Source of the DNA: Sambucus nigra
Lineage: Eukaryota > Streptophyta > Magnoliopsida > Dipsacales > Adoxaceae
Assembly: GCA_949130495.1 (NCBI GenBank)
Contig: OX422211.1
Span: 395,433,049-395,497,048, forward strand
Reading direction: 5' to 3'
Length of the DNA stretch: 64,000 nucleotides
In this document: positions 24,420-36,027 of the stretch, one piece after another
How positions within the stretch are numbered: the first letter of the stretch is position 1
Layout: the number at the start of each line of letters is the position of its first letter
Position numbers and translations under genes: made by a program
The notes under the pieces: generated by a model
What the model was told of the DNA's origin: nothing
The model's input: only the letters and a program-made list of their open reading frames with translations
Database searches by the model: none

Positions 24420-27247
24420 TACAATAATCGGGACTTTCAAATCTATCAACCGACCCTAATCACCTACATTCATTATTTCAACCCTCATAAAGTATTCAAA
24501 TTCAAGAGTCTTCTAAAGAAGAATGAAACTACCATTAATGCCCCGCAACTTTACTAAATTAACCTCGACTCCCGAAAGTTTTAATAATTATAAACCAGCC
24601 CCTGAAAACTTCAATCCAATATAACTTGACTTATACTTAAACCCTAAACCCCAATATTATATCAAATTAATCCTCTAGACTTCAACTAATATAAAATTAT
24701 AATTTTATCCCTCGAAACTTTTCGAATTTGTAAAAATATCCCTTAACTTCATCAAAAGTACATTTTAAGGCTATAAATGTATATACTTGACCAACCAAGG
24801 ACCAAACACCAAAGTTTTAATAATTTCACATTACCCCATGTCCAAATAAGCCTACACATCAACATAAGAAGTCAAAAATGGCATATGTACACCATGCACA
24901 CATGTGAGGTACATTAAGCAGTCTAGAAAACTTCACATATTCAGTTTAAATCCACCTCCCTTATCAACTAATGAATTCTTCTGGTCAAACAATATAAATA
25001 CCCCATGAATTCCTCAGTTAAAACTCACCCCAATAGTAGTTTCAAGACTCGATTTTTTCACTCCAAATAGGTGCACTATGATTTTATGTACTATATTTAG
25101 TTATTTTAGTTTAAATCGATTTCTGTGTTGTTATGATGCTAGAATATATCAAAATAGTAGAAATCTTACGTAGGAAACAGGCCCTAGGTGAAAAATATAA
25201 AGTTTCCACCATTAAAGTTTGAGATTTAATGGTGAACTTTCAAATAATGATCAAAACTCAGGTTTAAAGCTTTGAATGTCTTCATCAGAACCTCAGGAAC
25301 TCGAGTGTAATGATTAAATCCCATGAATGTGCTTAATAAGCTCTGATCGATTGAAAGTGCATTTTTAACCAAAAAACTGAAAATCTTAAATTCTCCCTAT
25401 ATAATCCGTCTCAAAAGTTAAAATCAAAACCAAACTATTCCTACACATACGAAAAACCAAACTATGTTGATAAAAATACATGCCATATCTTTGAAAGCCA
25501 CAAATGTTGGGTCAAAATTTCAGTAAAACACACAGTTATAGAACTTGCGATATACTGTATCTCAATCCACAAGATCTATATATTTGTATTCCATATGAAA
25601 CTTGGGGTTGAGTTTGTTAATAAATCATCTCAAATGGTTTATAAATGAAGGAGAAATCTCAGGTAAAAAATCAAAAACCCTAAAGTCAACTGTCGAGGGG
25701 AAGAAGATGATCTTTTTTACTAGAATTTTTTACCTCGAGCGTGAGGGCGGGTGGCCAATCAAAATTTTCTGAATTTTTTTTCAAAATTTTATTTTATTTT
25801 TCTGGTAAAAATGATATAAGGTAAGGCCATGTTTGGTTCTGCCTAGCCTAAGTTATGGCAAAATGTGGTTTAACTTTGAAATATTTTTCCTAAACTGCAA
25901 TTTGACCACTCTCGACTTTTCCAACTTATGAATTTGAACCCCAAACTTTGTCTATGAATACTTCAAAATATTTTAAGACGGAAAGTCTCTTATACCAAAG
26001 TTGAAATATGACCTTAAGTCCCAAATTTAAAGTCCCGAGTTATTTACAATTAAACCCCTGAAACTTTAAAAGACATAGTTTTTGGTATAAACTAACTAAC
26101 CCAATCCAAATTCCATCAAATTTTTATATACCCAAACATTGTATACCGAGAATCAAGTACCAGCTCCTCCCGATATCTTCTTTTGATCCATAAAGTCGTA
26201 CAATATACCGAGCAAGTAGTTTTTTCTACCTTTTCAATTATAAACTTCGCGTATTTGACATACTACTATTGATATCACTATGCGATAGATCATATTTACT
26301 CTTAGTATGGGCATGTTATAATAAGGACATACTATATATTTTATTAAATATCATTGATATTTGAATTTGAATATGGATCAATTTAACACTTCTCACCTAA
26401 TAACTGATGTCATGTTCCCTAATGAATCAGTTTACCCCTACACCTTTGTGCAAATATTTATATTATGAGCATCGGTATTAACAATGAAAGAGACTGACAT
26501 GTTATCCCACGAAACTTTTTGCTTGGCCTAACGGTCTCTGATGATTGAGAGCCTTGATTATTGGTACATACATATGAGTGCCACTTTAAATATGTGCCTA
26601 GCCGGTTACTTTTTCCTAAAGGTTTTAGGTTGATTTCATTTGGTTTTATTGATAGCTTAACTATTTCTATACCCCTTAGTGAATTGGTAAGTATGGGATT
26701 ATTAGTGCAAAGTTCATTAACTTTCTTTATATGATCCTGAATTAACCGGTAAGTATGGGATTATTAGTTTAAGGATCCTTAATTTTCGTTATGTAACCCT
26801 TAATAAACTGATAAGTATGGGATTATCAGCTTTAATTCTTTAGCATTGCTATACAAACACTGAATTCTATACACACTCCAACTTTCATCTATACATATAC
26901 TTGTTATAGAACTGGTAAGCTTGATTATCATATTTGTGCTAATTCATTTTTCCTCCAGATAAACCAGGAGAAAGAGGATAATATCTCTTCCCTTTTAGAG
27001 ACAGATATCGGTCATCAGTTTGCATAATTGATAGTGTGGGCAGAGAATGAGCCAAATGGGAGAAAGGAGTGGCACTTTTTGATTTTCTCCTTTATAGTCC
27101 GTGTTAAAGAAAGTAACTCACCCCTGTGGTACTATCCTATGCAAACTATTTTAATAATGAATAAAGTTATGTTATTCCACCTTAACTTTAATTCATTGAT
27201 TTATGTATACTCTCTTGTGCATTCATACCAAAAAGCAGGGTGTGACA
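24420..27247 (+). mobile_element. 3' LTR of the Tekay/Del-like element (2828 bp)
   Basis: It starts TACAATAATCGGGAC (TG changed to TA) and ends GGTGTGACA. It is longer than the 5' LTR because it keeps 26093-26810. Within that, about three units of 65-70 bp repeat around GGTAAGTATGGGATTATTAG (26687, 26748 and 26810). Open frames in it are chance. Confidence 0.8.
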
Positions 27248-27436
27248 CGATAATACACAAAGCATGTATATATTCCCATTCCTTAATAAATGTCGCTCGC
27301 GAGGACCACAATTAATATAGGGCCTATGCAAATTCAAAAAGTATGTACATATTCTACATAAATGTGGAGTCCTCAACATGCAAAAACTGTGTTTTGCATT
27401 TAAAATCAGGACAACAAATGTACAAGCAAGATTCAT
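27248..27436 (+). repeat. Short tandem repeat, right part, and flank
   Basis: AATACACAAAGCATGTATAT and GGACCACAATTAATATAGGG continue the repeat found at 15255-15383. The remaining 100 bp up to 27431 show nothing recognisable. TTCAT at 27432-27436 is the target duplication of the next solo LTR. Confidence 0.55.
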
Positions 27437-28762
27437 TGTAACACCCCGCATAAAACACTGGGCGCTACTATGATTAAAACTAAACTAAACCCTCAAAAAT
27501 TAGTATAGAGCATCTATATTTCACAAAATAAATATATCGAATCCAAAATTTACACTTTTAAAATAATTAAAATTAAATTTCACTCGAAAATAATACTAAG
27601 CTCTCTAAATAAATTACACTGCCAAGCTATATAAAAATAAAATCCTCCAAACGTCATGCTCTAAATCCTCTAAAAATACATAGCATCCAAATTCACGCTA
27701 ACCTGCCACTAAAAGAAAAATACGGGAAAGTACACAATATGATAAGAAGAGATGCTCAAAATAACAATGGTGAATAAAATGCAACAATACGAATCTGAAT
27801 TCAAGTCCAATGCGTCTTCCGAGAATTGTACGAATTTAATTTCTCAATAACATATCAATAGGTCACCAGGCTTCACCTCACCTCACCAAAGCTTCGTGAA
27901 GCCTCATCATGACTATTGGACTTTTGGACTATTGGCGGGTGACCATTCTCCGTGCCATATAAAAATTTCATGACACCATGCCCATTAACAAATACAATAT
28001 CTCAATCGAATCATTATTTTAGATTCCAATAAACATCATGATATCAATAATATGAGTACAAATAAATGAGGAACAAATGACTACTCTCGAGAGATTCAAG
28101 GAGCATATTGCGTAAATTCCGTACCTTAAAATCATCACAAGAAACTCATTAGATTCTGCCTCAAAATTTTGATCATACCAATGCGTTCCTCTCGCAAAAA
28201 CAATAAACTCATTACAGATCAAACTCAAGAAAACACCAAATAAGCCTTCAAATCATGGGTTGAATCTTAGTTTAAATGGGGCTAGGATTTTGTAGATGGA
28301 AGAAGATGAAAATAGAGGAGGCTACTGATTTTTTAGAAGACTAAAATTTGTTCTAAAATTCCTAAACTCATCACTTTATGTTTATATACCAAAAATAATT
28401 TGAGTCATAATCATACATATTCACTCGAAAATTTATTACGAATGATCGGACCGTCGAAATTGGTTAAAATTTTAATATGTTGTAGCTGACGGCGAGACGG
28501 AGCTACTGTAAACAGTCGAACGGTTGGATTTTTATTTTTTTTATTTTTTATCCTCCTTAGGTCGGATCCTCCCCCGATTTTTATACAAAAAGTTATAATT
28601 TCCAAAGTTTAATCCTGATTTAAATTCCACTTAATACCTTCTTTTTAAATATAAAAAACAACATTTTTACATACCAAAATTAAATAGATTCCGAAAATTT
28701 ATTTTTCCAAAATTTTTAATTTATCAAAGATTTTTACGACGCAAAAATCTCGGGGTGTTACA
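27437..28762. mobile_element. Solo LTR, 1326 bp, gypsy-type ends
   Basis: It begins TGTAACACCCCG and ends CGGGGTGTTACA, a perfect 12-bp terminal inverted repeat. It is flanked by identical TTCAT on both sides (27432-27436 and 28763-28767). There is no internal domain, primer site or polypurine tract, so it is a solo LTR left by recombination between the two LTRs of one element. The open frames inside it are not supported. Confidence 0.9.
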
Positions 28763-28767
28763 TTCAT

Positions 28768-29740
28768 GTTTTATCTTTTCATATCGAGAACAAACATAAT
28801 GTGATTTCATAAGCCCAAGTATAATGTCTACAAATTTATACATATGAGAAAACAAAATAGATAATAAAATAAGGAAAAATTTATATAAAACTTAGTGATA
28901 TAAAAAATATAATGCTAAGAACACAACATATACAGAATGTAGGGTATAATGTAACAAAACTTAAGGACACAATATTACATATAATTGACAATAAATTACA
29001 TCAAATACATATATATGAGCATGTATTCATACCTATCAGTGTTGTTTTGAAGAATTTGATTGAGAATGTTAATCGCTTGTTAAAACTTCCACGGTTAAGG
29101 TTTTTATCGATTGAATTTCTGTGAAGTGTGTTTGTTTTGAAATTCAAGGGTATTTATATGTTGTTGGGCCAAAATTTAATTGCGAATGAGAATCATTTTG
29201 GGGTTTTGATTGAAGAGACAATACGATCATTTTGGAACTTGAATTTTTGTGAAGTGTGTTTATTTTCCAATTTGAGGGTATTTATATGTTGGACCTAATC
29301 GTTTAAAATTTGTTGGGCTTGGGTTTAGAGTCCAAAATTATAGTCTAAGGACACGACAATAAAAATCCCAACTAAAAAAAGGGTCTTTTAAAAAAAATAT
29401 GTATCTAGGTTAGGGACTATTTGGTAACTGACCCTTTATTTAAACCATTCTTATTTTTTTACAATCCCCAATTTATACTGAGGGAAGGTCTCTTTGATTA
29501 TCAATTATGATTTTGTTTTCTGTGTTTATATACAATTCTAACAAGAATTTTGATTTGTCACATCTGTTTTTTAAATACTAAATTATAATATTTATGTGTT
29601 ATAATCATGTTTCCAGAAAACATCAAATATTTTCTAAATTTTATTTTTCAACTCAGAATCGTTAATCCTATATATTTTTATGCATTTCTACCTCAATATA
29701 TAATATACATATACAATACATTAATATATGTGTAATTATA
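28768..29740. repeat. AT-rich spacer with a 128-bp diverged duplication
   Basis: TTGTGAAGTGTGTTTATTTT and its neighbour GGGTATTTATATGTTG occur twice, near 29113-29165 and 29241-29292, spaced about 128 bp. A 70-codon open frame at 28912-29124 overlaps the first unit but has no support. Nothing else is recognised. Confidence 0.5.
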
Positions 29741-29749
29741 ATAAAAAAA

Positions 29750-29898
<149 letters not shown>

Positions 29899-30055
29899 AA
29901 ATTGTATAATACACTAAAATGAATATGTTAAATAATATTCTAATTACATATATGGTACTTATATATAGTTCTATACATATATTACACATGTATATAATAA
30001 TATAAAATATACATATAGTACATATATTTTAAATAATATTATCAATTCATGTATG

Positions 30056-31786
30056 TGTAGACACTCCTACCTAGCCCCCCTCCCCCCCCCCCCCCCCAAG
30101 CACCTCCTTAGGTCCCTAGCACTCACTCATTCACCATAAACCCTAGGTAATACTCCAAGTACCGATCCAGGGGCTACCGGGCGCTCCCAAGCCCTATTCA
30201 ACTCTGGTCAACTCTCCACTCGAGATAAGCTCAATGAATCTTCTAGGCACTGAATTCCCTTTCCAACGGTCCATCTCGTGCACGAATCGGCCTCACGCTC
30301 CGCACGAACGATCCGTTTTACTTCGAACACCCATCTAGAAGCCATCGGGCGCTCCCAGCCCCGTTCAACTCTGGTCAACTCTCCACCTTGAACTAAACTC
30401 GGTGAATCTTTGAAGGGCTCTAAATACCCTTTTCAACGGTTTGTCCCGTGCATGGATCAACCTTACGGTTCGAACGAACGATTTATTTTACTCCGAAGGT
30501 CCATCAGGCAATTTCGAGCCCCATTTGACCTTAGTCAACTCTCCAAATCAAGAAAATCATAATTAAATGTCGAAGTTCAATGAATTCCCTTTCTAACGAT
30601 TTGCCCCATGTGTGAATCGGCCTTACGGTTTGGACAAACGATCCATTTTCCTTCGAAAACCTCTCGTCCAGAGTCCACCGAGCACTTTAGAGACCTGTTT
30701 GACTTCGTTAAACTCTCGGACCCTGGAGTGTCTCAATGGATTCTTAAAGGTCTCTGAATTACCTTTCCAATGATCTACCCCGTGCACTATTCGGATTTAC
30801 GGTTTGAATTTAATGCCCATTTTTTCCAAAAAATCGTTCTGGACTGCCTATAGGTACTCTAGACACCATTTTCCTTGCCCAGCAAGGCAAGACTTATTTC
30901 GATAGGCAGGATATGGGCCATGCTGATCGGCACCCCCTTGACCCTATAAAAAAGGGTCCGTGACCTCACCTTGAGGGAGACACTAGAGACTCCTCTTAAA
31001 AAGTCCGAAAACATTCTCTTCGAATTCAGAGCCTTTCCCTTTCCCAATAACCCCTTTCCCCATATTCTCTTACCTCACTTCCTTACCTCACTGGGAAATT
31101 TACCCCACCTCTACATATCACTTTCATACCACTTCAAAATCACCAACAAGCATTCATCGGGAAGCTTATTTCTCCATCCCTTTCTTTAGTTTATTGATTT
31201 TAATATTATTCACCTTATTTATATTTTTGTGCTTTGTTTTGTTATTTTACAACCACTAATCTCTACTCTTTATTAGTAATATTGCACATAATCTGTTTTC
31301 ATAAAAATCCCCAAAAGAAGAAAAAGATGGCTTATCCGTAAATTCCAAAAGCGGGGTTTCCATTTCACACTTTGACTCTTAAAGCACATTTTCTCAACAC
31401 ACACATAAGATAAGTCTCACATTTGGAATTATGGGTTGAACCCCACCCCTATGCTATTTTTTAACTACGTAAACTTTGATTCCCTTTGGTCTATGTAGGC
31501 ATCTTGGTCCAATCCCAAGATTCAAGTCCTTATTTCCTTTTTCATGACTATATATTTCTTTTATAACTTATTATGTATATTTTATGAGTTCTATAATCCT
31601 ATATACTTGTGTCTCGCCCGACATGCACATTCACTCATTCATAGAGATTTGTGATTCTATGAGAACTTACATCATGTTTTTAATATTATTATTTTCGAGA
31701 ACACTCATACGGATGAGTACGCTTCTATAATGTGAGTTATATGATTCCATTCTCCCACCATTTATATCATACACCTATACACACAC
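30056..31786 (+). mobile_element. Truncated Tat/Ogre-like LTR, first copy
   Basis: It starts TGTAGACACTCC and is collinear with 31787-33545: repeated GGGCGCTCCC and TTTCCAACGGTCC blocks, then a TGCTGATCGGCA palindrome (30921-30932), a TATAAAAAA box (30945) and a U5-like end. It stops at 31786 where the next LTR begins, and lacks the GGTGCCTAACACCTTCC segment that ends the second copy. It is therefore cut at its 3' end. A poly-C run sits at 30075-30097. Confidence 0.7.
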
Positions 31787-34117
31787 TGTAGACACCCCAT
31801 TCTAGCACCCCCTAACCTCTCCTTAGGTCCCTAGGACCTCCCTTCATCACTACAAACCTAAGTCATACCCCCGGGTACTGACCTAGAGGACATCGGGAAC
31901 TCCCAGGCTCCGTTTGACCAAAATTCAAACTCTTCAGCTCGACTGAGACTGAATGAATCTTAGAAGGGCACTAAAACCCCTTTCCAACGATCCACCTCGT
32001 GCTCGATTTTGACTTACGGTGCGGAGGAACGACCCGTTTTCCCCCGAAACTTGATCAGGGAGTCACCAGACGCTCCTGGGATCCGTTTGACCAAACTCAA
32101 CTCTTCAGCTTGACTGAGACTGAATGAATCTTTAAAGGGTGCTAGAAACCCTTTCCAACAGTCCACCCCGTTCACGATTCGGACTTACGCTACGGACGAA
32201 CGATCCGTTTTACTCCAAAAGGTCACCGAACCCTCCCAGGCCCCGATTGACCAAAGTAAACTCCCCAAACCGAGTCAAACTCTTTGGAATGTCGAATTAC
32301 ATCTTATAAACTTTCCAACGGTCCGCCCCGTGTGCGATTCTGACTTACCATACGGACGAATGATCCATTTGCGTCCGATCATCCCCCGTCCAAAGGACCG
32401 ATGAGAGTTTCCGAGACATATTTAACCCAAAATTAACTCCCAGACCCAGGAGCTGTCCAAAGGACTTTCGAAGGTCTCTGAAATACCTTTCCAGTGGTTC
32501 ACCCCATGCGAGATTCGGATCAACAATTTGCATTTTACGATTATTTTTTTGAAGGAACCTGAAAGAGACTGCCAAACGGCAGGCTCCAAATCCTTCCTAT
32601 CGGCAGTGTGCCTAAAAAACCTGCCAATTAGCAGGACCAGACCTATGCCGATCGGCAATGCTCGGGCCTATAAAAAGGAGGGTCTGACCTCATTGCAAAA
32701 GGACCCAATATCTGAAATCTATCACCCTCAGCGAACTTAGAAAACCTCTCTCGAAGTCAGCGTGATTTCTACATCCAAATCCCTTTCCAAACCTCACTTT
32801 TCATCATATTTTTCACCAAAATCAGTGAATTAACTACCCTTCATCATCATCCAAGTGCAAGGGCTGCTCTCCAACATTCAAGATCAAGCTCAAGATTTTT
32901 AAGAAGGTCCAACTTTCTGAATTCTCTCATCAAATTCTCCTAAATTCGCATTAACTTAGTTTATTACTTAGCACTTTTATTCTCCCCATCTCACATATCC
33001 TAACATAATTTTTATTTAGTATTATTGCACATCTCTTATTTTCATATAAATAAAACCCGAAAAACAAGAAAAATAGGGTTTGCTCATAAATTCCATACGG
33101 GAATTCTCACACTTTTCTCACAACTAAAACACCTTTTTACACACACACACATAAGAGAAGTCCCCAATTGGATTTATGGGATAAACCCCACCCCTCGTTT
33201 TGTATACGAACTACATGGACTTTGATGCCTCTATAGGCTACGTAGGTGTCTCGAGATAAAACCCGAGACTCGAGTCCTATTTCTTTTCTCCTGCTTTCTA
33301 TATTTCTAATTCTTTAACTTAATTCTCTTAGATTATATATATTTTCATATACATATATTTGTTCTTAGTGGCGTATTATTCCATATGAACTATCGTTCCA
33401 TTATAACGATCAACGCTAGGGTAATCACATAAATCCTATTTTCTAATATTACTTCTCGGAACATTCCTGTGGATGACTCGCTTTATCTCTTCCATGATAC
33501 AAGTCGATGATTCCTATCTCCACTACATATACACATGCACACATACAACTCGGAAATAAAGGAAAATAACAATAAATCCATGAGAGACCGTAAGGGCGAA
33601 ATGGGTGCCTAACACCTTCCCGTTTTGTAACTTAGCCTCCGAACCTTTCTCGAATCATTTTTGGTTGTGGTATGTATCAGTATGTCTTTGGATGCTGTCC
33701 TTCGGGATGGATCCACCTTCTTTTATCTGTTTTGAGTAAAATAGACTAGAGACTCCATCTCTCTACATTTTGCACCTCACACATCGCCTACGACGGCCGA
33801 AGCGCTCTCGAGATGGATGTGTGGGACCAAGATCCTCTCATCGCGTGAGATAAACCCTCCTCACTCTCTCCACGAGGATCCGGGGATGGACACACACACG
33901 TCATTGAGTCTGAAAGGAGAAGACTAACATTATCTCATGAGAAACCAAGAGAGCGGAATGGGTGCCTAACACATTTTCATTCTGCAACTAAGTCCTCGGA
34001 CCTTCGATCTATTTTGTTTCGAAAGCATCGGTTTGACCTTGATGACATTCTCTCGAGGAGGTTTCATTCTTTTGTCTATTTTGAGTAAAATAGGCTGGCG
34101 ACTCTATCTCTTTACAA
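31787..34117 (+). mobile_element. 5' LTR and primer region of the Tat/Ogre-like element
   Basis: It starts TGTAGACACCCC. U3 carries palindromes CTGCCAAACGGCAG and TGCCGATCGGCA (32646-32657) and a TATAAAAA box (32669-32676). Near the end are two diverged tandem copies (33590-33780 and 33930-34110) of a block with GGGTGCCTAACAC and GAGTAAAATAG. The second ends in GGCTGGCGACTC, resembling the TGGCGACTCCGCTGGGG primer site of Tat elements. The sequence is then broken by the GAG-only block at about 34118. The internal region is inferred to resume at about 40241. Confidence 0.7.
32646..32676 (+). promoter_or_regulatory. LTR core promoter: palindrome plus TATA box
   Basis: A perfect 12-bp palindrome TGCCGATCGGCA is followed 11 bp later by TATAAAAA. 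The same pair, with one base changed, occurs in the first LTR copy (30921-30952) and ahead of both antisense genes in this element. The promoter role is inferred from the TATA box and its place in U3. Confidence 0.6.
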
Positions 34118-35165
34118 TTTTTTTGGCGTTTTTGACAGTTTTCTCCATGTTCCCACTACTTTTTGACAGAATTACTTAGTGAGGGAACTAACCTTTTCAA
34201 ACTAACTTTTTCATACTCTACCATATTGAAGGGAGAGTTTTTGAGAGCTTAATTCCACAATGAAAAGGTTCAAGTTTTGAGTGTTTGTTTTTCAAGAAAA
34301 ACCCTTAAACACTTTTGTTTACACCCATTTGTTTAGTTTATCCAAGTCCCTACATATATATACTTTGCTTGGAGTGTTTGGCGCCGGGTTTATCTCTACA
34401 CCTCAAAGAAAACAAGTTTGGGTTTGCTTCTACATCCCACAAAGAAAAAGTTTGTTTGTTGTGACATACCCACTTGGAGAAAGGCTCCGAGCTCGGGTGG
34501 CGACGACAAAAAAAAGTCCGATCGGTGGATTTCGAGACCGCGGTGGACCTCCGTGGTTATTCGCTAGGCAGAGATGTGTACAAGAAGAAGCGTCGGGACT
34601 TGGACGGAGTCAAGTCGGGTGTAGAAAGTCTTTTTATCTTGTACTTGTAAAACTGTACTTAGTGGATTAGAGGCTAGGGCCGTCGGAGGTTTTTTCCCGT
34701 TGTGGGTTTTTTCTCATACATCACGGCATAGTGTGGCTGATTTACTTTTATCTTGCAAAATAACTTAGAACGCATGCTTAGGCTAATTCAAGATAAAATT
34801 TGGGTTAATTGTCACACTTATTTAAATTGGTGCTTAATTAAATTTGGGTAAATATTAATTTAATTCAAGTCATTAACTTTATTGGATAAAATTTGGTTTG
34901 GCCTATGTAGGAATATAAATTAATCTTGGTAGGAAAATTTTAGGACTTGTGTTAAATTGAATTTTTGGGCTTAAATTAAAAATTCACAAATTTGATTTTT
35001 AGTATAATTTAATTTTGAGAAAATTAAAATTTGTTTTACTTTAGCCTTAATTTGTGATGAAATTAATTTTAGTTTATGTAGTTGTTTAGTTGAACCATCT
35101 CTATTCCGCAATAAAGGAAATTTATTTTAAAAGAAGTTTAAAAATTGGGGGTCCTATCGTTTTTA
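34118..35165 (+). mobile_element. LTR of a GAG-only element, copy A, 5'-truncated
   Basis: It matches the last two thirds of the complete LTR at 37989-39567, starting about 530 bp inside it at TTTTTGGCGTTTTTGACAG. It ends GGGGGTCCTATCGTTTTTA and is followed by a tRNA-Met primer site, so it is the 5' LTR of element A. The missing start coincides with the junction to Tat-like sequence. Confidence 0.8.
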
Positions 35166-35168
35166 GAT

Positions 35169-35180
35169 TGGTATCAGAGC
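35169..35180 (+). other. Primer binding site, tRNA-Met type
   Basis: TGGTATCAGAGC, the standard site complementary to initiator tRNA-Met, three bases after the LTR end. Confidence 0.9.
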
Positions 35181-35298
35181 TGGAGCGCTAATTTATCGCG
35201 TTAAAGATTCATTTTTTGGCTTTTATAATTTTTGTGCTCCTTGTATTTTAGGTGGTTCATTTTTTTTACTCACTCTCATTTTTGTTTTGTATCTCTCG

Positions 35299-36027
35299 AT
35301 GGGACGTCTTAATGATAATTTTTCCATTTCTAATGATAATGAAGTTTTTGATATTCGAGAGGAATTTAATGGGCTTAATAAGTGTAATGAAAATTTAAGA
35401 GAATTAAATGTGAGATTTGCAAAAAGAATTAAGTTTCTTGAAAATAAAAATTTATGTTTTGAATCTAGAATTGAAATTTTGCAAACCTCACTATCTCAAA
35501 AATATATTTTTCGTGAAAAGCTCATGGACATAAATTATAATTTTAATATTTTAAATATGTCTAAGAAAGAGAGTGATAGTCAAACAAAGACTCTTAGGGA
35601 CACGTTTGCTCACATTGAGGGGGAGCGTGATAACCTTCTTGGAGTCATAGAAAATTTAAAGAAGGAGTCCCGTAAAATTGAGGAGTCTAATTTATTACTT
35701 GAGTCCAAAATTTTAAAAATGAAAAATTACTTACAAGACTCGAGTAGTAGTTGTAATGGTTCTAGCTCATCTGGTTCAAATATTTTCGCTGCTAAAGCTA
35801 AGACCATTGTTTGTTTTAGAGGGTCAACTTTATCCAAGGACTTTATAAAAGGTCACACCTTAGGTATCATTCCTCTTGTTTTCACATGCTTGCATTGTGG
35901 TAGGAAAGGTCATCTTAGGTCATTTTGTTTTGATAGTAAAAGAAGTCCTAGGAAGTCTATGTCTAGCATTTCATTAGTTCCCAAATCTCATCATTTTAAA
36001 TATACATCTATATGGGTTAGGAAATAA
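35299..36027 (+). CDS. GAG-like protein of a non-autonomous LTR element (copy A)
   Basis: The product would be a particle-forming Gag-type protein. The frame is intact for 242 codons from the ATG at 35299 (MGRLNDNFSISN); the in-frame triplets before it are non-ATG. Residues about 20-145 are rich in Leu, Lys, Glu and Asn with heptad character, a likely coiled coil. A Ser-rich patch (SSSSCNGSSSSGS) follows. Near the C-terminus is a CCHC zinc knuckle, CLHCGRKGHLRSFCFD, close to the consensus CX2CX4HX4C. No protease, integrase or RT follows, so the element depends on others, as in the TR-GAG class. The second copy at 39701-40238 is broken, which makes this the better-preserved one. Confidence 0.7.
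   Translation: MGRLNDNFSISNDNEVFDIREEFNGLNKCNENLRELNVRFAKRIKFLENKNLCFESRIEILQTSLSQKYIFREKLMDINYNFNILNMSKKESDSQTKTLRDTFAHIEGERDNLLGVIENLKKESRKIEESNLLLESKILKMKNYLQDSSSSCNGSSSSGSNIFAAKAKTIVCFRGSTLSKDFIKGHTLGIIPLVFTCLHCGRKGHLRSFCFDSKRSPRKSMSSISLVPKSHHFKYTSIWVRK

Larger units (their letters stand above)
15384..27247 (+). mobile_element. Ty3/gypsy element, Tekay/Del-like, 11.9 kb with nested insertion
   Basis: The element begins TGTAATAACCGGGAC and ends GGGTGTGACA. Its flanks are CGAAA (15379-15383) and CGATA (27248-27252), a near-perfect 5-bp target duplication. Order on plus: 5' LTR (15384 to about 19310, interrupted by a nested LTR element), a long leader, degenerate gag, protease, RT, RNase H, integrase, 3' LTR (24420-27247). 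The tail of the polyprotein (PIQILDREVMHLRNK then VKVLW near 24235-24310) is typical of Tekay/Del chromoviruses. Confidence 0.85.

Noticed and set aside
34281..34670. 129-codon frame in the GAG-only LTR, also at 38683-39051 and partly at 18253-18447
   Set aside because: Repeated because the LTR is repeated. Two copies break, it spans the TATA region, and no protein family fits; it is most likely non-coding LTR.
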